A stretch of DNA of 13,373 bases. Origin: Pseudomonadota bacterium (GTDB lineage: Bacteria; Pseudomonadota; Alphaproteobacteria; Sphingomonadales; Sphingomonadaceae). The notes under the pieces were generated by a model, which saw only the letters and a list, made by a program, of their open reading frames with translations, ran no database searches and was not told the DNA's origin. Positions 1 through 5,519 of the stretch are shown here, piece by piece. Position numbers and translations under genes: made by a program. How positions within the stretch are numbered: the first letter of the stretch is position 1; each line of letters begins with the position of its first letter. The stretch covers positions 1 through 13,373 of the forward strand of contig JAEZCS010000124.1 of the NCBI GenBank assembly GCA_023433445.1, written 5' to 3'.

Positions 1-116
1 ATGTCGATGGCTGCGGCATAGTCGCCCGCCATGATCAGTTTCTTGAACTTGGCCGATCCGGTGACGTTGGTGCGTTCACCGATATTGACGAAGGTGGCGG
101 TGGATTGGATAGTCAT
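1..116 (-). CDS. metH: Methionine synthase, C-terminal part (MetH2), N-terminus only
   Basis: Only the first 38 codons lie in the window; the gene continues off the left edge. The ATG is at 116-114. The visible peptide contains NIGERTNVTGSAKF, the signature that opens the methyl-tetrahydrofolate (pterin-binding) domain of cobalamin-dependent methionine synthase. The rest would be expected to hold the pterin, cobalamin-binding and reactivation domains (family knowledge, not seen here). It follows the separate homocysteine-domain gene, so methionine synthase is split into two polypeptides at the homocysteine/pterin domain boundary. No good Shine-Dalgarno is visible: the sequence just before the ATG is A/T-rich, and the nearest purine-rich stretch (GGGGTGA) is part of the repeat at 124-150. 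Identification is secure; total length is unknown. Confidence 0.93.
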   Translation of the reverse strand, partial: MTIQSTATFVNIGERTNVTGSAKFKKLIMAGDYAAAID

Positions 117-123
117 TTTTATT

Positions 124-206
124 CGTCACCCCAGCGAAGGCTGGGGTCTCCCGATCTAGAGCGCGCCCCTGGGGGCACGAGATCCCAGCTTTTGCTGGGA
201 TGACGG
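124..206. repeat. Paired palindromic repeat (REP/BIME-like) between metH1 and metH2
   Basis: Two 27-base units lie in inverted orientation at 124-150 and about 179-206. Each is itself a hairpin: ACCCCAGC-GAAG-GCTGGGGT in the first and ATCCCAGC-TTTT-GCTGGGAT in the second. Read in the same direction the units share the frame CGTCA..CCAGC..GCTGG..TCTC. They differ at two paired stem positions (C:G in one, T:A in the other), so base pairing is kept, and at two loop positions. This fits the intergenic REP/BIME-type elements common in sphingomonad and other alphaproteobacterial genomes (recalled, not searched). In the mRNA it would form two strong hairpins just before the metH2 start. It lacks a following T-run on the minus strand, so it is not an ordinary intrinsic terminator. 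Confidence 0.8.
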
Positions 207-212
207 TACATC

Positions 213-1259
213 TTACGCGGCGATATGCATGGGCTCCAGCCCCGCCAACCGCGTCACCACCGGCAGTTCAGGCACTTGCCTGGGCTTATGCCCCGCCAGC
301 GCCTTCGCCACCGCACCGATATGCCCGGGCGTCGTGCCACAGCAGCCACCGACCATGTTGACCAGTCCCTCATCCACCCACTGACGGATCAGCGAAGCCG
401 TCGTCTCCGGCAACTCATCATATTGCCCCAGTTCATTGGGCAACCCGGCATTGGGATAGGCCAGAATCAGCGTATCCGCATTCTTCGCCAGCTCGGACAA
501 ATAAGGCCGCAGCAAGTCCGCCCCGAAGGCGCAATTTACCCCGATGGTCAGCGGCTTCAAATGCCGCAGCGAATACCAGAAGGCATTGATCGTGTGTCCC
601 GACAGGTTCCGCCCGGACATGTCGGTAATCGTGAAGCTCAGCATCAACGGCACGGGCCGCCCCGCCGCCGCCTCGGCCTCCCGCGCCGCCATGCCCGCCG
701 CCTTGGCGTTCAGCGTGTCGAAACAGGTTTCGACCAGCAGGAAGTCCACCCCACCCTCGATCAGCGCATCACACTGCTCGCGATAGTCGGCCTTGAGCGT
801 ATCATAATCGACCTCACGATAGGCCGGGTCGTTCACGTCCGGAGAGATCGACAGCGTCTTGTTCGTCGGCCCGATCGACCCCGCCACGAAGCGCGGCCGC
901 CCGTCCTTAGCCGTCGCCGCCTCGCACGCCCGACGAGCAATCTGCGCCGCCGCGATGTTGATCTCCCGCACCAGATGCTCGCAGCCATAATCGGCCATCG
1001 CGATCTTCGTGGACGAGAAGGTGTTCGTCTCAATCATGTCCGCGCCCGCGTCCAGATAGGCGGTATGAATGCCCTCGACGATGTCCGGCCGGGTCAGGCA
1101 CAGCAGGTCGTTATTGCCCTTCTGGTCCTTCGGCAGGTCCAGATGCCCGCGATAATCCGCCTCGGTCAGCCCATGTTTCTGGATCGACGTGCCGTAGCCG
1201 CCGTCGAAAATCATGATCTTTTCCGCCGCAACGGCACGGAAGCGTTCTTCGGCGGTCAT
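213..1259 (-). CDS. metH: Homocysteine S-methyltransferase subunit of split methionine synthase (MetH1)
   Basis: A 348-residue protein matching the N-terminal homocysteine-binding TIM barrel of cobalamin-dependent MetH. It binds homocysteine through zinc and accepts the methyl group from methylcobalamin to make methionine, in the cytoplasm. The three zinc-ligand cysteines are present: Cys243 in GVNCAFG and Cys306/Cys307 in GGCCGTTP. Other family motifs are IFDGGYGTSIQ near residue 17, ETNTF near 77 and GSIGPTNK near 127. E. coli MetH is one chain of about 1,227 residues; here the first domain is its own gene, with the remainder following in metH2. The chosen ATG at 1259 overlaps the metF stop (ATGA), which implies translational coupling. 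The frame stays open further upstream, but that would run deep into metF. It ends at TAA, 96 bases before metH2, and that gap holds a palindromic repeat. Confidence 0.95.
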   Translation of the reverse strand: MTAEERFRAVAAEKIMIFDGGYGTSIQKHGLTEADYRGHLDLPKDQKGNNDLLCLTRPDIVEGIHTAYLDAGADMIETNTFSSTKIAMADYGCEHLVREINIAAAQIARRACEAATAKDGRPRFVAGSIGPTNKTLSISPDVNDPAYREVDYDTLKADYREQCDALIEGGVDFLLVETCFDTLNAKAAGMAAREAEAAAGRPVPLMLSFTITDMSGRNLSGHTINAFWYSLRHLKPLTIGVNCAFGADLLRPYLSELAKNADTLILAYPNAGLPNELGQYDELPETTASLIRQWVDEGLVNMVGGCCGTTPGHIGAVAKALAGHKPRQVPELPVVTRLAGLEPMHIAA

Positions 1260-2191
1260 GCCGTCTTCTCCGATTGGGCGGGCCTCAGGCCAAGCAGATG
1301 ACAAATCGCATAGCTCAGCTCCGCCCGGTTGAGCGTATAGAAATGAAAGTCGCGGACACCGCCCGCATAGAGCTTGCGGCACAGTTCCGCCGCCAGCGTC
1401 GCGGACACCAGTTGCCGCGCGGCGGGCAGATCATCCAGCCCTTCGAACAGCTTGCCCATCCAGCCAGGCACGTCCGTATTGCACATTGCCGACATGCGCT
1501 GGACCGCCGCGAAATTGCTGACCGGCATGATGCCCGGGATGATCTCCGCATCGATCCCCGCCGCTGCCACCGTGTCGCGGAAGCGGAAGAAGGTTTCCGG
1601 CTCGAAGAAGAACTGCGTGATCGCCCGGCTCGCGCCCGCGTCCAGCTTGCGCTTGAGATTGTCGATATCGCTCTGCGCGCTGGCCGCGTCGGGATGCGTC
1701 TCCGGATAAGCCGCCACCGAAATCTCGAAAGGGTGGCGCTTGCGCAGCCCTTCGACCAGCTCTGCCGCGCCCTTATAGCCTTCCGGATGCGGCTCGAAAT
1801 GCTTGCCCGCTTCCGGCGGATCGCCGCGAAGCGCGACGATATGCCGCACGCCCGCTTCCCAATAGGCATCCACCACCTCGTCAATCTCAGCCTTGCTCGC
1901 TGCGACGCAGGTCAGGTGCGCGGCGGCGGAGAGCGGCGTTTCCTTCGCGATCCGCGCCACCGTATTATGCGTCCGCTCACGCGTCGAACCGCCCGCTCCA
2001 TAGGTCACCGACACGAACTTCGGCGCCAGCGGCGTCAGCGTCTCGATCGCGGACCACAGCTGCTCTTCCATCTTCTCCGTCTTGGGCGGGAAGAATTCGA
2101 AGCTCACATTCAGGTCGCCCGCAAGGTCCGCATAGAGCGGTGCGTCCAGCGCCCGCCGGGCCTCTTCGACGGAGGGGAAGGAAAGTGTCAT
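1256..2191 (-). CDS. metF: 5,10-methylenetetrahydrofolate reductase
   Basis: A 311-residue, FAD-dependent TIM-barrel enzyme that reduces methylene-THF to 5-methyl-THF, the methyl donor used by methionine synthase. Its length is normal for bacterial MetF (about 300). Visible motifs in order: FEFFPPKTE at 31-39, whose Glu32 matches the catalytic acid of the E. coli enzyme (Glu28); SVTYGAGGST at 61-70; HLTCVA at 92-97; VALRGDPP at 119-126, with the FAD-site Asp124; ASRAITQFFF at 187-196; and FHFYTLNR near the C-terminus. The ATG at 2191-2189 overlaps the stop of the upstream arsR-methyltransferase gene, and its own TGA overlaps the metH1 start, so it sits in the middle of a tightly coupled operon. 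Regulation is probably from the palindromic operator upstream of the first gene. Confidence 0.97.
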   Translation of the reverse strand: MTLSFPSVEEARRALDAPLYADLAGDLNVSFEFFPPKTEKMEEQLWSAIETLTPLAPKFVSVTYGAGGSTRERTHNTVARIAKETPLSAAAHLTCVAASKAEIDEVVDAYWEAGVRHIVALRGDPPEAGKHFEPHPEGYKGAAELVEGLRKRHPFEISVAAYPETHPDAASAQSDIDNLKRKLDAGASRAITQFFFEPETFFRFRDTVAAAGIDAEIIPGIMPVSNFAAVQRMSAMCNTDVPGWMGKLFEGLDDLPAARQLVSATLAAELCRKLYAGGVRDFHFYTLNRAELSYAICHLLGLRPAQSEKTA

Positions 2192-3159
2192 GCGGAAAGT
2201 CGTCCTTCATGTCGCAGGATGCGCGCGCCACGGCGGCGTCCCAGCCATAATACTACCGTCAATTCCTGGCCGGGCAGTACCTCCACCCGCTCCAGTTCCA
2301 GGCCCGCTTGCGCGAACCAGCTTTCGATCTGCTCATCGGAAAAGCCGAGCCGCGCATGTTGATCGCGCAGCCGCAACTCTTCCCTCTCATGCGCGGCAAA
2401 ATCGGCGATCAGTACCCGGCCGTCCGCCGTCGTGACACGCGCAGCCTCTGCGATCACCGCTTCGGGCGCCTGCGCATAGTGCAGAACCTGATGCAACACC
2501 ACCGTGTCGGCGCTGCCCGGTTCCAGCGGAAGCGCGCCAAAATCGCCCAGCACCAGCGCATATTTGTCCCCGGCGTCGTGCGGCAGCTTCGCCCGCGCCA
2601 GCCGCAGCATGTCGGGACTGCGGTCCAGCGCGGTTACCTGCTCCGCCGACGGGCCGAACAGCTCGATCATCCGCCCCGTGCCGGTGCCGATGTCCAGCAA
2701 ATGCCCGGTCGCTTCCGTTCCCATCAGCGCCGTCATTGCTGCCTCGACATCCACATCGGGCACATGCAGCGACCGGATGGCGTCCCATTCCTCGGCATGT
2801 TCTGCAAAATAGCTTTCCGCCGCGCGCGACCGGTCCGCCCGCACCGCCGCCAGCCGCGCAAGGTCCGCCTTCTGCCACAAATCCTCGCTTTCGGAGGGAA
2901 CCAGCTGATCGAAAAGCGTCAGGAAAGGCGCGATGGCGGCCGCTTTCCCCAGCCGCAGAAAAACCCAATTGCCTTCCTTGCGCCGCTCGACCAGACCGGC
3001 TTCGGCAAGGATGCGGACATGGCGGGATACGCGCGGCTGGCTTTGCCCCACGACTTGCGCGATTTCACCGACCGCCAACTCCATCGCGCGCAGCAGATAG
3101 ATGATGCGCAGCCGCGTCGGATCGCTCAAAGCCCTGAAGATGTCGAGTGCGGCGGTCAT
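2188..3159 (-). CDS. ArsR-family regulator fused to a SAM-dependent methyltransferase domain (SahR-like)
   Basis: A two-domain protein of 323 residues. Residues 1-85 are an ArsR winged helix, with LSDPTRLRIIYLL near the N-terminus and recognition helix QPRVSRHVRILAEAGLV at 41-57. Residues 115-300 are a class I methyltransferase fold: motif I LDIGTGTGR at 155-163, an acidic end of strand 2 at ALDRS, and VLGDFGALPL and VLHQVLHY further on. ArsR proteins regulating the SAM cycle (SahR) are known in proteobacteria, and some carry this kind of fusion. Sensing of SAH/SAM through the fused domain is inference. It heads the operon and its stop overlaps the metF start. The start is either ATG at 3159 (chosen) or the adjoining GTG at 3162; no Shine-Dalgarno precedes either. 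No metal-binding ELCVC-type motif is seen, so arsenic sensing is unlikely. Catalytic activity is unknown. Confidence 0.9.
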   Translation of the reverse strand: MTAALDIFRALSDPTRLRIIYLLRAMELAVGEIAQVVGQSQPRVSRHVRILAEAGLVERRKEGNWVFLRLGKAAAIAPFLTLFDQLVPSESEDLWQKADLARLAAVRADRSRAAESYFAEHAEEWDAIRSLHVPDVDVEAAMTALMGTEATGHLLDIGTGTGRMIELFGPSAEQVTALDRSPDMLRLARAKLPHDAGDKYALVLGDFGALPLEPGSADTVVLHQVLHYAQAPEAVIAEAARVTTADGRVLIADFAAHEREELRLRDQHARLGFSDEQIESWFAQAGLELERVEVLPGQELTVVLWLGRRRGARILRHEGRLSA

Positions 3160-3167
3160 CACCTATG

Positions 3168-3195
3168 CATATAAAGAAATCTTTATATACGTCAA
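3168..3195 (-). promoter_or_regulatory. Promoter of the arsR-MT/metF/metH operon
   Basis: On the minus strand a TTGACG (-35, 3195-3190) is followed after 16 bases by TATATG (-10, 3173-3168). The -35 matches the consensus at five of six positions. Transcription would begin around 3162-3160, at or just before the GTG/ATG start, which explains the missing ribosome-binding site and suggests a leaderless mRNA. It also leaves no room for a riboswitch. Prediction from sequence only. Confidence 0.6.
3169..3188. promoter_or_regulatory. Perfect palindromic operator, probable ArsR/SahR-like binding site
   Basis: ATATAAAGA and TCTTTATAT form a perfect 9-base inverted repeat around two central bases. The element fills the spacer between the predicted -35 and -10 and covers the -10 itself, the classic place for a repressor. 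A dyad-symmetric A/T-rich site immediately before an arsR-type gene is typical of autoregulated ArsR proteins. That the fused regulator binds it is inference. Confidence 0.75.
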
Positions 3196-3251
3196 TGGCG
3201 ATTGCCCGAATTGCACCATCTGCCTGGGCTAAAGCCCGTAAATTGGCGAGT

Positions 3252-3287
3252 CGCATGAATGGGATTGCCATGCGTAGCCCAATTCAT
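3252..3287. other. Overlapping inverted repeats in the arsR-MT / lipoprotein gap
   Basis: Two alternative hairpins share the same bases: CGCATG (3252-3257) with CATGCG (3269-3274), and ATGAATGGG (3255-3263) with CCCAATTCAT (3278-3287, one bulge). They lie between the divergent operon promoter and the lipoprotein gene. They could be an operator for either gene or simple chance; no assignment is possible. Confidence 0.25.
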
Positions 3288-3374
3288 TACGAATCGGCCC
3301 CGCAGGCGCAAAGGGGGGTGAACTTTTCTCCGAGAGTGGTCTGCATTGTTTTTATCTCTGAGAGGGGTTTGCCC

Positions 3375-3602
3375 ATGTCCAAGTCGATTGCTCTTTCGCT
3401 CGTTCTCGCCGCATCGCTCGGCCTCGCCGCTTGCTCGAAGGGCGAAGAAAACGCCGCAAATGCTTCGGCCAATGCTGCTGAGAACGCTTCGGATGCTGCT
3501 GACAACGCCATGATCGCCGCCGAAAATGCTGCTGCCAACGCTGCCAATGCTGCTGAAAACGCCAGCAACACTGCTGCGAACGCCGCTGCGAACGCGATGT
3601 AA
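3375..3602 (+). CDS. Small Ala/Asn-rich lipoprotein
   Basis: A 75-residue precursor. Residues 1-19 are a lipoprotein signal peptide with lipobox LAAC, giving lipidated Cys20. Ser21 at +2 favours outer-membrane sorting in the Lol system (rule from enterobacteria). The mature 56 residues are almost entirely Ala, Asn, Glu and Ser and should form one long helix. Asn occurs at 26, 29, 33, 37, 44, 51, 55, 58, 62, 65, 69 and 73, i.e. in 3-4 steps along one helix face. The mature size recalls E. coli Lpp (58 residues), but the C-terminal Lys used for peptidoglycan linkage is absent (it ends NAM). GCT is used heavily for Ala, unlike the GCC/GCG-rich neighbours, perhaps a sign of strong expression. An AGAGGGG ribosome site precedes the ATG and a strong terminator follows. 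The frame is open upstream to 3147, but only the ATG at 3375 gives a signal peptide. Function unknown. Confidence 0.85.
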   Translation: MSKSIALSLVLAASLGLAACSKGEENAANASANAAENASDAADNAMIAAENAAANAANAAENASNTAANAAANAM

Positions 3603-3629
3603 TTTCCCTCCTCGGGATTTTCGGAAACA

Positions 3630-3663
3630 GGGCCGCCCGGCAACGGAGCGGCCCTTTTCTTTT
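3630..3663 (+). terminator. Intrinsic terminator of the lipoprotein gene
   Basis: GGGCCGC (3630-3636) pairs with GCGGCCC (3648-3654), followed by TTTTCTTTT. It lies 27 bases after the lipoprotein stop codon. Confidence 0.88.
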
Positions 3664-3679
3664 GGGAAGCATCCCCCTT

Positions 3680-3720
3680 AAGAAAAGGGCCGCCCTTATT
3701 CAGGGCAGCCCTTTCCTATT
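3680..3720 (-). terminator. Intrinsic terminator of the glycine-zipper gene, possibly bidirectional
   Basis: An 11-base stem with one mismatch, AGGGCCGCCCT (3686-3696) against AGGGCAGCCCT (3702-3712), has a 5-base loop. On the minus strand it is followed by TTTTCTT, just past the stop of the gene at 3738. On the plus strand it is followed by TTTCCTATTT, so it may also back up the lipoprotein terminator. Confidence 0.82.
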
Positions 3721-3737
3721 TAACGGTGAGCGGCTGA

Positions 3738-4148
3738 TCAGCAGTCGCGATCGATAGCCCGGCCGGCCAGCGCACCCACGCCTGCACCGACGATCGCACC
3801 GGTCGTGCCGTCGCCCCGGCGACCATAGCGGCCACTGCCCTTGCCGATTTCATTGCCCAGCAAGCCACCAGCGATCGCACCTATGATCGTGCCACCGGTG
3901 CCATTGTCCCGGCAGCGATAGCCGCCGCGATAGCCGCGATAATGGTTATTACGGTAGTAGCGATCACCACGATCGCCTCGGTAATAATCGCCACGATAGC
4001 CGCGATAGCCGCGATCACCACGATAATAATCGCCGCGCTCATAACGGCCCCAGCCGTCCCGGGCCTGGGCAGGCGCTGCGGTAACCGCGAAGGAAGCAGC
4101 GCCCATTGCCAGCGCCGCCCCCATATTGATCAGAAACTTGGTCTTCAT
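3738..4148 (-). CDS. Glycine-zipper outer-membrane/surface protein (17 kDa antigen-like)
   Basis: A 136-residue exported protein. Residues 1-29 are a signal peptide ending in AQA, with cleavage before Arg30. Residues about 32-78 are a low-complexity Arg/Gly/Tyr/Asp segment built from YRG, YYRGDRG and YRGYRGD units. Residues about 83-132 are a glycine-zipper pair: GGTIIGAIAGGLLGNEIGKG, then a short GRYGRRGDGT linker, then TGAIVGAGVGALAGRAID. Such zippers are found in the Rickettsia 17 kDa antigen family and in other envelope proteins with two short membrane-associated hairpins. Two cysteines (79 and 136) flank the zipper and could form a disulfide. The start ATG at 4148 has GAGGAG six bases upstream. 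It faces the lipoprotein gene, with terminators between them. Exact function unknown; an envelope role is likely. Unlike the 17 kDa antigen it shows no lipobox. Confidence 0.85.
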   Translation of the reverse strand: MKTKFLINMGAALAMGAASFAVTAAPAQARDGWGRYERGDYYRGDRGYRGYRGDYYRGDRGDRYYRNNHYRGYRGGYRCRDNGTGGTIIGAIAGGLLGNEIGKGSGRYGRRGDGTTGAIVGAGVGALAGRAIDRDC

Positions 4149-4242
4149 GGCGTGCTCCTCGATAATCTTGCGATCGACGCGCGGGCCTTTGCTGCCCCAC
4201 TTTCGATTGCACCCTTTTTGACCGATTCGGATTGAGCCAAGC

Positions 4243-4270
4243 CTGAATGGGCATGTCAGCCACCGTTCAG
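4243..4270. promoter_or_regulatory. CTGAA/TTCAG inverted repeat in a divergent gap, possible operator
   Basis: CTGAATGG (4243-4250) and CCGTTCAG (4263-4270) form an 8-base inverted repeat with one G-T mismatch and a 12-base spacer. On the minus strand the TTCAG at 4247-4243 is followed 11 bases on by CTCAA, a phased direct repeat upstream of the glycine-zipper gene. This is the only ordered element in the 255-base gap 4149-4403. No confident -35/-10 pair was found for either divergent gene. Confidence 0.35.
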
Positions 4271-4403
4271 ATAAAAATGAGGGGCTTCCCCATTATTGAC
4301 GCTCACCCAGCCTCACTCCGATGGGCGCAAAAGAATAAAAGCTCACGGCGGTCGCACAGAGTAGCAATCAGCCGTTGGTGGAGCAGGCGGGATTGCCTAT
4401 GGC

Positions 4404-5411
4404 GTGGCGATGCACCGCATTCTGATCGTCCTGTTTCTCGCGATCCTGCTTTTACCAGCGCCCCACAAGAACAAGCCGGAACTGTCGAAAGCAGGCCCGC
4501 TGCTCGTCACGGCGCGTCCCCTCCCCCTGAATTCGGCAGACCCTTCCGACAGAAGCGTTGGGGCGCTCGATTATATGGGAGGCTGGCACCTTAGCAGCCC
4601 GCATCACGGCTTTGGCGGCATATCCTCCCTCCTCGTCGACGCACAGGGTCAAGTGCTGGCACTCAGCGATTCCGGGACGCTTATGGGCTTCGCTCTGACG
4701 CAGAATGCAAAAAGCAGGCATTCCTTCATCGCGCCGCTGCCTATCCGGTCGCAGGATAAGGATCAGCCTTGGTGGGCATGGGATTCAGAGGCGATTGCCC
4801 ATGATCCTGTCACGGATCGATATTGGGTCGGTTTTGAAATGCTCCAGCGCATCTGCCGATACGCACCGGGATTTTCGCGAGTGGAGGCGTGCCGAACCTG
4901 GCGGGAGATCGAAGCATGGCCTAAAACGGGGTCGATCGAATCCATGGCGCGTCTTCCCGACGGCCGCTTCCTGGTGATCGCGGAAATGGGAATGATGGCT
5001 GATGGAAGCCATGACACCCTGCTTTTCGGGGCGGACCCGGCAGAAGAAACCACCGCGTCGCCCACACGTCTCCGATATGTCGCTCCGCGCGGCTATCGCC
5101 CCACAGATGCGGTCGCTCTCGATGATCGTCATATTCTGGTGCTGAACCGCCGCATCACATTGCGCGATCTGTTCACAGCGACGCTGGCCTTGATTGAGCT
5201 GCCTGATCGCCCAAAATCGGGAGAACGGCTGATCGCTCGCACGCTGGCCCGGCTGGCTCCCCCGCTGCTGGCGGACAATTTCGAAGGGCTCGCGGTGACT
5301 CGGGAGCACGGACGAACCATGGTCTGGATCGTATCGGACGACAATCACGAGTTTTTTCAGCGCACCCTGCTTCTGAAATTCGCCCTGCGCGGAGTGCCCG
5401 ACTCTCGATGA
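4404..5411 (+). CDS. Exported phytase-like esterase family protein
   Basis: A 335-residue protein with a short hydrophobic signal peptide (residues 4-18). It is a beta-rich, probably propeller-type domain of the family called 'esterase-like activity of phytase'. Family-style segments in order: FGGISSLLVDAQGQVLALSDSG at 70-91, WAWDSEAIAHDP at 124-135, ESMARLPDGRFLVIAE at 179-194, YRPTDAVALDDRHILVLNRR at 231-250, and DNFEGLAVTREHGRTMVWIVSDDN from 291. Substrate and true activity are not established for such proteins. The start is GTG at 4404, about 12 bases after an AGGCGGG, or ATG two codons later at 4410; the choice does not affect the mature protein. It converges on rpmB with a shared terminator region. 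A link with rpmB in sphingomonads is recalled gene order rather than a functional argument. Confidence 0.78.
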   Translation: MAMHRILIVLFLAILLLPAPHKNKPELSKAGPLLVTARPLPLNSADPSDRSVGALDYMGGWHLSSPHHGFGGISSLLVDAQGQVLALSDSGTLMGFALTQNAKSRHSFIAPLPIRSQDKDQPWWAWDSEAIAHDPVTDRYWVGFEMLQRICRYAPGFSRVEACRTWREIEAWPKTGSIESMARLPDGRFLVIAEMGMMADGSHDTLLFGADPAEETTASPTRLRYVAPRGYRPTDAVALDDRHILVLNRRITLRDLFTATLALIELPDRPKSGERLIARTLARLAPPLLADNFEGLAVTREHGRTMVWIVSDDNHEFFQRTLLLKFALRGVPDSR

Positions 5412-5464
5412 GCAGCGACCGCCACCTGTCTCGCGCCAAATGCTTCCTCATTCCTTCAGGACGC

Positions 5465-5495
5465 AAAAAAGCGGCCCGTTACCAGGCCGCTTCTT
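5465..5495 (-). terminator. Intrinsic terminator of rpmB
   Basis: On the minus strand GCGGCC, an 8-base loop and GGCCGC are followed by TTTTTT; adding the flanking AA/TT pairs gives an 8-base stem. It lies just after the rpmB stop. On the plus strand the hairpin is followed by TTCTT, so it may also end the phytase-like gene transcript. Confidence 0.88.
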
Positions 5496-5519
5496 AAAGC
5501 CGAAACGAATCGAACCGAA

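Noticed and set aside
124..206. Intrinsic terminator between metH1 and metH2
   Set aside because: The hairpins are not followed by a T-run in the direction of transcription, the units are a repeat pair, and termination here would separate two parts of one enzyme.
225..2362. Long plus-strand frames opposite metH1, metF and arsR-MT (225-1301, 1274-2362, 2308-3174)
   Set aside because: Arg/His/Pro-rich low-quality translations, no ribosome sites, and the minus strand carries well-recognised enzymes.
3310..3353. EcfG-type general stress promoter (GGAAC-N16/17-GTT) before the lipoprotein gene
   Set aside because: Only TGAAC is present and the next GTT is about 24 bases away, outside the accepted spacing.
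3160..3374. A SAM-II, SAM/SAH or SAH riboswitch ahead of the methionine operon
   Set aside because: The predicted transcription start is at the start codon, leaving no leader, and no pseudoknot-like conserved core was seen on the minus strand.
3287..3643. 118-residue Ala/Phe-rich frame on the minus strand over the lipoprotein gene
   Set aside because: Mirror of the repetitive Ala/Asn codons; the plus strand has ribosome site, lipobox and terminator.
3930..4060. DNA tandem repeat array within the glycine-zipper gene
   Set aside because: The repetition is at protein level (YRG/RGD) with varied codons; there is no uniform DNA repeat unit.
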